Shown here in pieces: positions 1 through 12,000 of a DNA stretch of 64,000 nucleotides (positions are counted from its first letter, which is position 1; each line of letters begins with the position of its first letter). The stretch is taken from NCBI RefSeq assembly GCF_036884655.1, contig NC_088340.1, positions 7,953,501 to 8,017,500 on the forward strand. Reading direction: 5' to 3'. The notes below the pieces were generated by a model. That model saw nothing but the letters and a program-made list of their open reading frames with translations, made no database searches and was not told the origin of the DNA. The position numbers and the translations under genes are program-made. Source of the stretch: Musa acuminata AAA Group. Its lineage: Eukaryota > Streptophyta > Magnoliopsida > Zingiberales > Musaceae.

Positions 1-654
1 ATGGGCTACATGGATGTCATCAAGCTTCATTGATGAGAGTGATATGTCATCAAGCTTCATCTGACAGTCACACTGGACTTCAATTGGTTCACACTTCATT
101 GTATGTGATTGTGTGGCCCAAAACATAAAGTCTCTCTGGCATTTTGGTGATCATGCAGTCGAGAAGTGATTATACTCAACACATCACTTTCCATGTTGAA
201 AACTAAGCATTTTGACCTTTCTATGACATATATTATCTCCCATCTGCAACATTTGTCCTTGCAGGTACCCAAAGATCATCTAGATGGTTTAACATTTCAA
301 TGTCTTTGAATATTCTTTTTAATCAAAATATTCTTAATATTTTCTCTCGTGGAAGTCAATTCAGGAGTTTGTGTCACCTATATTTATAGTTGATACTGCC
401 ACCATTGATGTGATGGATGCTGGTGGACCTATCTCGTTTGTATCGCTCTATCTAATGAAGGTTGTGGCTTCTTAGCATATTTTCAAATCGTTTTACTTCT
501 ACTATGGATAGTTACACCTGTTAAATATATTATGATTGCACCCAACTCATCATTCAACATGAACAAAAACATAATTAATAATTATCCTTCTAAGTTTCCC
601 AACTCAATTAGCCGCTTTTTCCTACTCGAGCTCTCTCATCCGTTCAAATGTTAG
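1..654. other. No gene recognised
   Basis: AT-rich sequence with stops in all frames and no recognisable domain. A 17-bp direct repeat (ATGTCATCAAGCTTCAT) occurs twice within the first 60 bases. Because a minus-strand primer-binding site follows at 659-670, this stretch may be the decayed internal region of a minus-strand LTR element, but no retroviral-type protein motif could be read in it. Confidence 0.4.
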
Positions 655-840
655 GTCGGCTCTAATACCAATTGTCACGACCTGAGTCTGATGAACTAAC
701 TGACTAATAACTCCATTTTAATTCTTCAACACCTAAATGCTTAAACGAGAGTTAACATAGTATACAGCTCATATAAGTCAATCATATATATTGCGCACTT
801 TCAATGTAGAACTAATGGAATGCCATTTATATGGTCTAAA
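655..840 (-). mobile_element. Edge of an old minus-strand LTR retrotransposon (PBS plus LTR end)
   Basis: On the minus strand 659-670 reads TGGTATTAGAGC, one mismatch from the initiator-Met-tRNA primer-binding site used by plant copia elements (TGGTATCAGAGC, intact three times later in this window). It is preceded on that strand by GGTCGTGACA and two spacer bases, the expected LTR end in CA. The LTR would extend rightward from about 673, but its far border is not clear. The first half of the element would lie at 1-654. A relic, not an active copy. Confidence 0.5.
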
Positions 841-869
841 CTAAGATGAATATTCATAACCAATGGATT

Positions 870-1395
870 AATCAGATCATGGCATGTTTAAATTGTTGTC
901 CTGTTTGTCAAGCTGAATCTGGTTCTATCGATCACATACATTTTGAATGTTATTTCGCTTCTTCGTACTGGTGTTATTTTCGAACTCATCCAGGCCATCT
1001 GGCATAGAGTCCTAACAATACAGTCTTTACCTACATGTTTCTATCATTGACTATGATGGTTCTTATGCACCTAACAATACAGTTTTCTCACTAAGAGCAG
1101 CGAGGGTTCTTATCCACTCATGATGGTATTGAAGCTGAAGCATGGGGTATCAGAGACGCTCTTCATCGTGCTCATTCTGAAGGGCCTTCATGACATTATT
1201 GTCAGGACTAGTTCTCTCACGCATAACAAGATCCTTAACAGCAGTATCCTCATGCTTTGGAAGCTTAAAACCCTCATCTTTGATTGTCTAAATCTTGTCA
1301 AACCTGTTAATGTTGTCTCATGGACACACATCATCACTAGGGAAGAAAACAACATTCCTCGTACCCTTCCCAAGCGAGCAAGGTGCACAGGCTAA
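870..1395 (+). pseudogene. LINE-type retrotransposon 3' relic (zf-RVT and RNase H)
   Basis: From 880 the forward translation contains CPVCQAESGSIDHIHFEC, the cysteine/histidine knuckle (zf-RVT) found at the end of plant non-LTR reverse transcriptases. After stops and a frameshift, 1120-1395 reads like a plant LINE-associated RNase H tail: an AEAWGIRDA-like start in a shifted frame, then WKLKTLIFDCL, VNVVSWTHI and a REENN...KRAR ending that corresponds to the usual REGN..AD.LAKRA. Frame changes and missing catalytic residues show it is dead. Family assignment rests on these motifs only. Confidence 0.6.
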
Positions 1396-2213
1396 TCTCA
1401 AACTTGGGATCATCTCTTAGTTTCCCCAGATGCTTCTTAATCCTTGTTAATATATTTATTTTTATTGTTTAAAAAACAACTTGAGCTTTTACTAAGAGTT
1501 GATATTAACCAATTTAAGGGTTTATAGAATAGGAAAAAAAACTATAAAAATTTAACAATTTGCTGGATACCTCAACACCACTTGTTTTACTTTTGTTCTT
1601 TTCTAATTAGAATCTAATCATAAGCTTTTATATATATATATATATATGTGTTAGTAAACTTTTATGTAAGGTGTCAGCATGGCTCGATCCAGTCTCCGAT
1701 GTATAAGGTTGTCCACGTGGATGCTCGGGTGACGAGGGCGAGCATCGAGTTGGGTTCGACCCTCGTCCCCCGAGTATGGTCTTCTCTCTTGGCGAGTGAC
1801 TTACTTCTTCGTTGCTGGGCTCCTGCATATAAGTTGAGGTCAAGAGGGGGATTTTCTGACTCGACCCTTTGAAGATTAACTTAATTTTTGGTGGAACAAG
1901 AGAGAGTTTAGTATTCGAAGTGTCTTCCTCTTTTGATTATGAAGGATTAGCTTTTATATCTACGAGGATGAGTTGGTTGGCACTCGTACAGAAGTTAAAG
2001 TCGATTGTCCAAGGAGCCGGTCTCAATTAATTGAAGAACTAATTACCTAAAAAAATTAATAGTCCGAATATAATGGGAACCGCTTGATAACGGCACGATA
2101 CTGGCTTGTCACAGCGGGACATGTTGACATCATTATGGATCGTAACGGCTGCTCCAACTTCAATTACCGGGCATTATACCGCTTTCAAATTTTGAACCCT
2201 CGGTTCGACGACA
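1396..2213. other. Intergenic region upstream of HSBP
   Basis: No protein gene seen. There is a short (TA)n run at about 1630-1648. The segment from about 1660 to 2060 is richer in GC and looks like transposon debris, but has no defining motif. The last 150 bases before the TATA box are the likely HSBP promoter; no clear array of heat-shock elements (alternating GAA/TTC) was found. Confidence 0.35.
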
Positions 2214-2223
2214 CTATATAAAT
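2214..2223 (+). promoter_or_regulatory. TATA box of HSBP gene
   Basis: CTATATAAAT lies 89 bp upstream of the HSBP start codon, followed by a pyrimidine-rich leader (CCTTCCTCTCTCTCATCC), a normal plant core-promoter layout. Transcription would start near 2245-2255. Confidence 0.7.
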
Positions 2224-2311
2224 CCCTTCGCCTTCCTCTCTCTCATCCTTAGCTCGCCTTGTTGCTCTTTCGAATTCGGATCTGTTAGGGTTTCGATCTC
2301 CTTCCTCGACG

Positions 2312-5077
2312 ATGGCTGCCACGAACCCCGGATGCGTCAAGGTCAGTCCATTCGAAAGCCCAAACTGTCAATGCACCTCCCCCATCTCTCTCCACTCGGA
2401 TCGATCTGATTCTGTTTTGTGATGGCTATCGCGGATCTCATACTGGGTTCGGGTGCGTAAGATCTGAGTTGATCAGATGAAGCGATCTTGACCATTTGTT
2501 GTGTAATTTCACATCTAATTGTTTTGCCTTGTGAATTTGACCAAATGGGCACGGTTTAACCCTTTGTGCCGGGTGGAATTAAGGGACGTGGTAAAACCCC
2601 CAGTGACATTATGAACCAACTCAAAGAAAGTGGGCGAATGTGGTCTTGAAGCGATTATAATTGCCACAAGTGAGGCTCCTCAGTGCGAGTAGCTTTTTCT
2701 CTGTATGTTATTGATCATGCTAATGAGCGAAAATAAGGGGGTTTTGTTATGTAGTATTGCTTTCGGAGGGACGGTTAATTGTGACTTGATATCGTTCAGA
2801 GAATTTTGATCTTCATAATCATAGGGAGGGTTAGTTTATGACATATGCACAATTTCCAAATTCTTTATGTGTAAATCGTAAGGAGGTGAAAAGAAGCACT
2901 AAACTGACTTTTCATAAAGATAAAGAGTTGTTGGTAAGTAGAATCAGTATGCGTCAGGAAAACCACTGCCATCTGCCACCACTAAGACATCATCTTTGTT
3001 GGTCCAAAAGATCAATAGTAGCTCTGCAGAGGTATACTGTAAATTTCTGTTTAACAAAAATGATAGTCTATTGTGAACATGTTACCTAAAAAGTATGAGG
3101 TTGTGAGCTGAGGATAGGTGGAGCTGCTGAGCTCCGAATATGTTTCCTTTTCTCGGAGCTCTTGATGTTTCACTCTAACTTGGAAAAACTCAAATTGTTC
3201 AGTTAGATGATCACTAATCTTCATATATTTACTTCTGTTTCAGTTAAATCTGCATCGTCACATTTTGTTGTTTTCAGTTAAAAAGTTCCTTTCCTAACTG
3301 CCAAATTTAATTATTCATGAAGCATTACGTGTTCTAGTTTTTATATGTATTTATAATGATAATCCTCTTTTACTCCACATCTGCTGGCTTCTGCCTCCTT
3401 AATGCCAATAGCAACCCGATCAAGACTCGGAGAGTTCGATGCAGAGCACTGCTGATATGACAGCATTTGTGAGTTTTCTTTCCCATGACATTTTTGACAT
3501 TTCAAAAAAGATTGACATCATTCTTTTTACTCATTTCCATATGTTTTAATGTGATGGAACCAGCACAAAGTTGGCCTCATAGCTAATGAACTTTAGGGTC
3601 TTTATCATAAAGAAACAATGTATGGTTATTTATTTTCTCTCTTGACAAACTCATATTAAAGTAAATTGCTTTTGTTAATCTATTCACTTTCCTTTCAGGT
3701 ACAAAATCTCCTCGTGCAGATGGTAAATTTTGTCTTTCCACCAAGAATTTTTTGTTTTTACTGGAGCATATGCGGTTTCTTATATTTGGAAGTTCCTTTT
3801 TACAGAAAACCAGGTTCCAAGCAATGTCAGAGGGCATTGTTTCAAAGAATATCCTTTGCCAAGCCTGTCTTAACAATGTGCACAGGACATATTGTCTTTT
3901 GTTTTACTGGACATCTTGGTTGACTCTGTTTCACTCAGTGTTTACACATTTCTAGTGTGTGATAAACTAGGATCAGAATAACTCACTCATTTTAATTATA
4001 TATTTGACTTTGATATTACAGTTGTTAATTGTGAAACATATGTACTGTTATATCATTATATCAAAGTAGTATCTATACCCTAAGTGGGAGTATTACATAC
4101 CTTTCAATATGCCAGTTATTGAGTTGATAGTTGTATCTTTCTCTTACAGTGCTTTCTTTCAGGATTCAAATTCTGCTGATTTAATCAATTTGACATTACT
4201 GGTAAATCATATTATAAGCCTCATTTTCACCTCTTTTAGCTGTTAAAATGCTTTTTCCAATCTTGCCTAGGAGTGACAAATTGGTGCAGTATTTCAGATG
4301 TCCAAGTACCTTCCGATCAAACAATACTTGTACATAAACAAGAAGCAAGTTATTAGATGATTGGGCAATGGTATTCATTACGTTGCTGCATTTACAGAAA
4401 CTAATTAACTTCATGAACTCAGTAAGAACATAAGGTTTCCAGTTTCTCGAGATTGAATACGGAAGACAGTATGGTGGCAACATCAAACACATGATAAAAT
4501 AAATGCATGTTCCTTTTATGTTCATGGGTATACTCAAAATACTGCTTGCAAAATTTTACTCCAAATCTGCAATGACTGTCCAATTTTTGGCAGGAACTCT
4601 AGAATGCTTAATCTAAATGGACCCAGTTTAAGAGTTCATAATGGGCATAACAGAGGACATTCCTTCTGGGAGCAGGTTTTGGTGATAAATGTTGGATTAA
4701 ACTCTGTATTTATTTTTACAATTGTCTATTTTGTTCTTAATCGAAATTAAATCAAATTGTTTGCAATTTGTGCATTTTCATCTCTGCCTCAACCAAACTA
4801 TTAATCATTTCCATTGCAAAACCTATGCCTTTGAATTATGCTCCCAAGAAGGCTCTTATTCCTTTTCAACCCCTGCATTCTCTTCATCTTTATATTTCAT
4901 GCGTAAGCGCTAGCATTGTGTCGAAATGTGGATGTTCTTCTTAACTGCAATTCACTAGATGAAATGGGAAGCAAGATAGATGAACTGGAGCAGAGCATCC
5001 AAGACCTCAATGCTGACATGGAGGGTGCATCCAAGTCGAAGCCTGAAGACGATAAGCCTTCCGACGAGCCTGTGTAA
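2312..5077 (+). CDS. HSBP: Heat shock factor-binding protein (HSBP), five exons
   Basis: Exons read 2312-2341, 3445-3468, 3699-3722, 3806-3848 and 4956-5077 and join in phase to 80 aa. The protein has a short acidic-poor N-terminus (MAATNPGCVK), then the HSBP signature STADMTAFVQNLLVQM, KTRFQAMSEGIVSK and IDEMGSKIDELEQSIQDL, and a charged tail ending in DEPV. The core is one continuous heptad-repeat coiled coil (about residues 15-60), as in other HSBPs of 70-90 aa. The known role of the family is to bind the trimerisation domain of heat-shock factors in nucleus and cytosol and to attenuate the heat response. Exons 2 and 3 are 24-nt micro-exons. Intron 4 is a U12-type AT-AC intron; no GT-AG alternative restores the conserved SKIDEMG. 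The gene is complete and should be functional. Exon 2 start is the least certain border. Confidence 0.93.
3849..4955 (+). other. U12-type AT-AC intron in HSBP
   Basis: The intron begins ATATCCTTTG, a perfect match to the U12-type 5' splice site core ATATCCTT, and ends TTCTTAACTGCAATTCAC, with a CTTAAC branch-site core 11-12 nt before a terminal AC. Cutting exactly here joins AAG-A to TA-GAT and yields K-I-D-E, the conserved family residues. There is no GT at the donor, and using the nearby AG (CTAG) would break the frame. Confidence 0.88.
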
Positions 5078-6014
5078 GCTTATGAGAAGCAGGTGATGGG
5101 CGGACGATGCTGGGATTAGGGGTATCGTTCCTTTCATCATTTGCTTTTCTGCAGTAATATGGAAACCACAAGTAATCCTGTTGGTATCATTAGGAATCTA
5201 TTGTACCTCTTTGTTAGCTGACACCCACAGATGTTTCTGAAACTAACGACTGCAATTCTTGGTAATATCTTCATGCAATCTATTGTGCTCCGCTTGTGGG
5301 CTTGTTAGCTGACACCCACAAGTAATCCTGTGGTTTCTGAAACTAACCACAGGTGTTGATACATAAGCTTGCTATTTATTGTGCTCCGCTTTCTGTATGC
5401 TTCGAGTGGTTTGCTGATGATGTTTAGGTCTTAGATGTATCAACACAAAAGAATTAATGATGTGAAACAAAGAAGAAGGTTTATGAGGGCCAAAATATTA
5501 AGCAAAGAATTATAAGAATTTCAAACAAGAAAGGCAACCGTGTGAGATTTGTAAAGAGATATGAGAGGTTTGGGTTTCCGAATTTATCAATCTTGGAAAT
5601 TGAGATGTGCTAAATTAGAGGCATGCATTCATATGAGATTCCAAATTAGCTAGCTAGTCATGACTGGATATTGTCTGGAATATATATTATTTATGCAGAA
5701 ACACGGTGGATCTCTGTAACGATGTTTCTATCCAAAGAATACAATTAGCCTGGTGGTGGTGAAACCAACCACTGAATCCCCCTGAAAAATTTACAACTTG
5801 ACGTTTTGCTCTCACTGGCAAAGGAAGCAATAAATAACTCTCAATGGATAAGCTCAACATCGACTTCAATCAAATATGTAATTTGGGCAAAATTTGTTTG
5901 TACATACATTCAACAACTTACAAGCATATCAAACCTTAAAAGTCTGCTTTCTTCCTCTCTTTCTTCTTGACAAGCCCTTTCTTCATTTATCACAAACATT
6001 AACGATGGTTAAAG
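5078..6014. other. HSBP 3' UTR and convergent intergenic region
   Basis: Sequence between two converging genes. The HSBP 3' UTR carries an internal duplication: TTGTTAGCTGACACCCACA at 5211-5229 and 5302-5320, ACAAGTAATCCTG at 5168-5180 and 5317-5329, and TATTGTGCTCCGCTT at 5281 and again near 5378. The second half (about 5430-6014) is AT-rich and holds no recognisable gene. Confidence 0.5.
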
Positions 6015-9000
6015 TTACCTTCTTATAACCTTTCTCACAACAGATTTTTGTACATCTGTCAGGTTCTGCAATGCGTGAGAATGTGGCAGCATTAGTAGAG
6101 AGATTAAACACTACTACTCCAAACTATATCAAGTAGCAGTTATGCACAAATCTACCTGGGAAAGATAATTGAAGAGTGCCTGATCGGTTTCATACAAGTT
6201 CAGAACAAAACTAGTCAAATACTCTGCCAGTTTGATCTGCAAAGCATGATGTGACTTATGAGAAGAGGGCACACTAATTTTTAACAAGACCTATGTTAGA
6301 ATTTAGATAACAAACCTCGTTTAGTGGATCAACTTTTGTAAGATCATCATCATAGTCACCATCATCATCACCCTGGAAGTTTGGGCAACACATGAGACAG
6401 TGACCTCCCAAGTACATCAGAGTAAATGTATGTGGAGAACCAGATAGGTAAAGGGTTTGCATTGGTGATGTGTCCTCACCTCATCAAACACCTTTGCCAT
6501 GGCATCAAGATGTTTGACTGAAGGATTAACATTTGATGGCACGGTAGACGAATATAGTATATCTTGTGGAACACCACTTCCATTGTTTGAAGCTTCTTCC
6601 CAGTCGCTATCCTACAGGGACAGCTAGCTTAATGAAGATACTAATATAATATATTTGGTATGTTTCATGTAAGAGACCAAAGTCACCCAACTACCTCATC
6701 GTCATCATCATCCAAGGCTTGTTCCTGAATCTCAATAAGTGCATCCGATAATAGAGCAAATATCTGCAGTTATGCAGAGCTCAAACTTCAGGTTCTCACA
6801 AAAAAGAAGAAATCATGATGAAATTGCATACAACATTGCAGATGCACTCAGGTAAGCATTAAGTTTAGCAGGTTAGTGAACAAATGATCCATCAGAAGAA
6901 ACTACCAACAAGTATTTATCAAATGTTATCTCCATGAAATAATAAGTTACTGCTAAATATTCTAAATCCATCCACAGTCACAAATAGGGTATTTATTAGA
7001 TTTTTTTTGGTAGAAAAGATCACACATCATGCTGGAAACAATCATTATTCACACCATTTCCAATCTCATAATGATAGTGACAAAGAAAACTCAAATGGAA
7101 GATACAAGTATTTCATCCAAAAGTATCAAAAGAGTTTCTGGCCAAGACTAAGATATCAATGGCCTAAAAGGCCACACTTAGATTATAAAATAACCAATTA
7201 AAAGACTAATCCAACTTTTTCAATGTTCAAAATGTGCTTCATACCTTTGCAGGAAGCGGTATCGTCGTCCATCTGTCAGGAGCTAATTTTGCTTTTGATC
7301 GTGTAGTTATACCTGCACTAGACTGCATTCTCAAATGGAATAAGATTTTCTAATATATTTCTAAAGGACAATTTGGTTGCAGGAAGGAAGAATGCAAAAC
7401 CTTGATTAGATTCCCTTGGACATTGATCTTTGCCAGCTCCACATGACGTGTTGAGAATAATAGAGTCAGTGCAGTTGTTGTAACCTTTATCTGATAGGCT
7501 CCTTGAATTTCACCTTCACTCAAGAGATATGAAATTTAATGCTCCGACATTTCATCATTTCTTTTCATTTGTTTGGATACTATCACCAAAATTTCTTTTG
7601 CTGGATGTTATAACTCCATTAAAATTTAAGTGAATCAACAATTCTTTCACAACTAGTCCAATGATATGTATTCACAATAAAACATATCACCAAAGTTAAA
7701 AACCCAATGGGCATTTCACTTTAGTTGAAGAATTCTTCATATTGACCTTCTAGTCTTTCACAATTCTCTGTTGTGGGAATCAGTCCAGCAGCAAAGCCTC
7801 TCGTAAGTTAAAATCAGCCAAATTTATCTCAAAGTTAATAGAAACTGAAAGGTAAGTAACTCAGATCATTTTCATTTCTCTTAAATTGGTTCAGTATCAG
7901 AGTGAACAATCCACTCAGCAAAGATACAAAGATAGATGAGCGACTAAACCCTCATTAAATGCAATGACTAATAAAGCTATATTTTCACATCATTATTGTT
8001 CTGTTATCTTCTTTTAGTTTCTCTATAAGACACATGTTTTCAGTTCTTACCATTGTGAAAGTTGAATTATAGATACATGGTAGCTAGATACTACTGAACA
8101 TGCAAAATCCTAAAAAATGGTGAATGGTTGATACTTCAAAGCAGCTTTTTGTTTGTCTGAAACAGCTAGAACTGGAGAACCAGAAACATAAATTAAACAA
8201 AATATTTACCCTGTATTTTGGTCCATTCTGGCATTACATAACCCAGTGCATTTTCATAGCCTTTAGCAGGTATAGTAAGCAATAAATTGATAAACCGATC
8301 AACATCTGGGGTACTGAGATGTACCTGAAACACAAAAAGAGAATATCAAACCAAACTTTAATTTAATAAGGAAACAACATAAGGTCTTCTCAAACTTTTT
8401 CAGGAAAGACAGATTGACAACATAAGGTATATTTTAACAGTAAAATAGAAAGTGCGGTTGCGTTGGCATTTAAAAGACAGTATTCCAAAGGGTATGCTGT
8501 AAACAATCAGATGGAGAACTCTTATAATTGTGCTATTAATTCCTACCAGTTATCCAAGGTACCAAACACACCATAATCAGCAATTTCAGAAAGAGTAAAA
8601 TTATATGAAATGTAAGTTATAGCAACATTTTATTCTATAATTTAACAAAATATAAGGACATTGTAAAGCAGCAGAAAGTCAAAAGGAAAAAAGAAACCTT
8701 TAGAACGATAATTACCAGTCTAGCGAGAATAACAATCAAGGAACTTTTTAACCCAGATATTTCACATGACTGCATACGCCACACAACAGAAGCAACGAGC
8801 TCATGAATGTGCAGAGACATTTGGGATGGCAAATGTAAGATAAGCTGCAAAATGTAGCTGCCCACGAAAAGTGATCCTGAACTTTCGAGGTCTGGGTCCA
8901 GAAGTCTGTAAAACATCAACCAGGAATTTATTGGAATGCATTAAAAAAATAACAATTGTGTCAAATTTGACACAATAGACCAACATATCTTGGCACCACA

Positions 9001-12000
9001 TGATGAACAATAAACTGTCACAGAACACACAAAAATGAAGAATACAGTGGGTGCTTGGACAGGTAGTAGAACTTAGTAGGAAGGACAGAAACCAATTATT
9101 TGATAAACATCAAAACAATCAGTGACATTCATGGATCAAATCTTAGAAATGCACTACAAGTTTACTGATTATGCAAACTTCATGTAAGTTTGAAATTTTA
9201 AACTAAGGGGAAGAGAAAACATCTTAACATGCTAATAACCACTTTTTTGAATAAGTACAACTTCAGTAATAATTACAAAATCTCTTTTCTTAGGTAACAA
9301 ACTCTCAGTGTCACTAAGCACTGATTGTTATTCCAGACAATCTCTTCTACAGGTAAACCAACCACTTTCACAATCTACAAGTCCTAATTATGAATAATGA
9401 GTCAGAATCTTAGTACAGTTAAGTTATCACAGAACAACTGGTTAATATGTAAGTATAGAATTAAGCAAAAGATATGACTAGAGGGGTACTCCAATAAATT
9501 AAAATGAAGATAAATTACAGATTGCACCCAGCAAAAGTGAAGTCCTTAGAATTACCTAGAAGCAGCATCAAGTAATCTTTTCATTGTAAGTGCTGGGTCA
9601 CCAGCCCACACTAGCAACTCTTGTCTTCCTCCAGACAGGAAGGAAGCCAAACATTCTGTTGCATTCTGAAATTCAATCATGGAATAAAGAAAGTGACCAC
9701 ATATTGTAAAGATACAAACAAACAAAGGTGACTGCAGTAACAACAAAAACTATACCAAATACTTCACCTGCATTTCTGCATGATCATCACTTTGGAGGAC
9801 AATTTGAATTACAAGATTGAAGCAAGCATCAAAGATTGCCTTTACCACATCCAGAGGAGCACTCTATAATACATCCCAATTAATGATTGTCACCAACAGG
9901 AATCCAATAAATGGTAACACAGTTCATCTAAATTTTAATGAATAGAATAAGCAAAACTAAAGTCCAAAAACTTACTTTCAGTAGCATAATCAAAAGGTCC
10001 AATGAGCCAGCAACTAAACCAACAGGCTGTGACTGTGGCTGATGCATTTTATGATACAAGACAAATATGTCAAGCAGAATGTGTCAGAAAACACTTTAGA
10101 CAAAAAGAAAAAAAGAAACAAGAGAAATGCTCTTTACACCCAGAAAAGAAGCCCAGGATAGATCCCAGGTGATTCTCAATCCTTCATCAAATCTCATATC
10201 CAACCATGAACTGATATAGTTTCCCTTAATTTTTACAACATTTTTTTGCTGACAACAGTATCTTGTTTGAGCTCTTGTGGGCATCTATAGCAATGATATC
10301 AATTCAATTCCTTTTAGTAGATAAAGCTTACTTTTTCCAAAACAGATCTAATGGGTGGCAAAATCCGTGAGACCAGAGGCTGTAAACATCCTGGAGCATT
10401 CTTGATTACCTGAAATGCAAATAATCTTATCAAGTCAACATATTTAATTGATTACAACATGCCATATAAAACTTGAAAAATATTCTATAGATCAATACAC
10501 AAAGTTATCCATGTTGAACAGTTTAAGAAATACAATCCAGAAAATATAGATAATTATGGTGTCAATTGAACACAACTTACAGCGAACACATGGAGAAAGA
10601 AGATTGGGGGGAAAAAAAAGAGGTGCACGGTGTGATGCCCAACAATTCTAAACAATTAGCTCCTCTTATGCATCAATTTTGAAATAATTTTTTGGATGAT
10701 ATTGATTATGCAGTTTTAGAAGTCAGTACTCAGGCTACAAAGTTTTACAGAGTGGACCAGACCCGATCAAGACTCCAGCCTAAGTCAATCAAGTCGAGGT
10801 CCAACCGACTTCAGAAGGTTGAATGCTGGACTTCTTGTATCTCAAGATGCATGTTTGACCCTGCACAAGATATGGACATCAACAGTTTTGCACTGCGAAA
10901 GATTGGGTATGATTTCTTGCTTTAAGAAGAAGTCGTTCAAAGACTAGGAGTTGCAGATGATCACATCTACTTTAAGATGGAAAGGAGCTAAATCCTAATT
11001 ATCTAACAAGTCATAGCTTAGGTGAAACAAGGGTTCAATTACCCTTTTCTCACCCCTAAACCTGCCATCCATACAAACCATATGGACATTTCTATGACCA
11101 GTCAGTACAATCAGTAAGGATACGTATGCAGGGCTCTTTTTTGGGGTACAATCAGGAAAACTTGATTGAAATTAAGAAGGTTAAGAGTAGGGATATTTAA
11201 GGAAGGTTTATCATGTTATTTCACTATATCGTTATGTAATATGTACAGATTTCTAAACTTGTCAAGCTCCTATTTAGGTTAGGATAATTGGAGCTAGTAG
11301 CTCTATATATAGGTATGCTTGCAAGTTTCATATTTTGTCCACACACTAAATACTGAAAAACAGTTTTTTAGAGAAAGGATGTAGTAAATACCATGGGAAT
11401 ATTTAACTTTTGAGCATAAGTTTGCTCAGCCATAAGAACATATGTCTGTTATCAGGAAACATGTTCTACATATATACCAAAAGTACCACAATAATAACAC
11501 ATAGAAGGCAGATATATGGATATCGATCGACATTTCCTTCTATCCAAATCAAATACATTGAGAGTACCTCCAAGACTTCAACTGCATCGATACTGATAAA
11601 TGGATCTGAAACATGTTGTGACCACACATCCAAGATGATGGGGGAGATAACAGGTTCAATTGTCATTGATTGTTCTTGACCTATAATTCCAAAAAAATAT
11701 TAAAATAAAAAAGAAATCATGACTCTCATTGCTTCAGAGAGAGATCTCATCTCCAGGTTCTAGGTGCTATGAATATGAGACATATTTAAATCATAAAAGC
11801 TCAAAAAGATACACACCTGCCTTAATAGCTGCTTGAAGTGTTTCAAGTACAAGATGTAGGGTTTCATCTGATGCCTGAGAAAAACAAAATATTGCCAATC
11901 AAAACTCATTTTGAAAATAAGCTTAAAAAATTTATAACTACATACCTGTCTCAGAAGATTTGTTAGAGACGACAACAAGCCCATTATATATGGTTGAACA

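Noticed and set aside
1628..1872. Overlapping open frames on both strands near 1650-1870
   Set aside because: Mutually overlapping, no domain, within probable transposon debris.
11100..11125. GTATCCTTAC on the minus strand as a possible U12 GT-AG donor
   Set aside because: It lies inside intron 20, not at an exon end; the proper donor at 11567 is an ordinary GTACTC.
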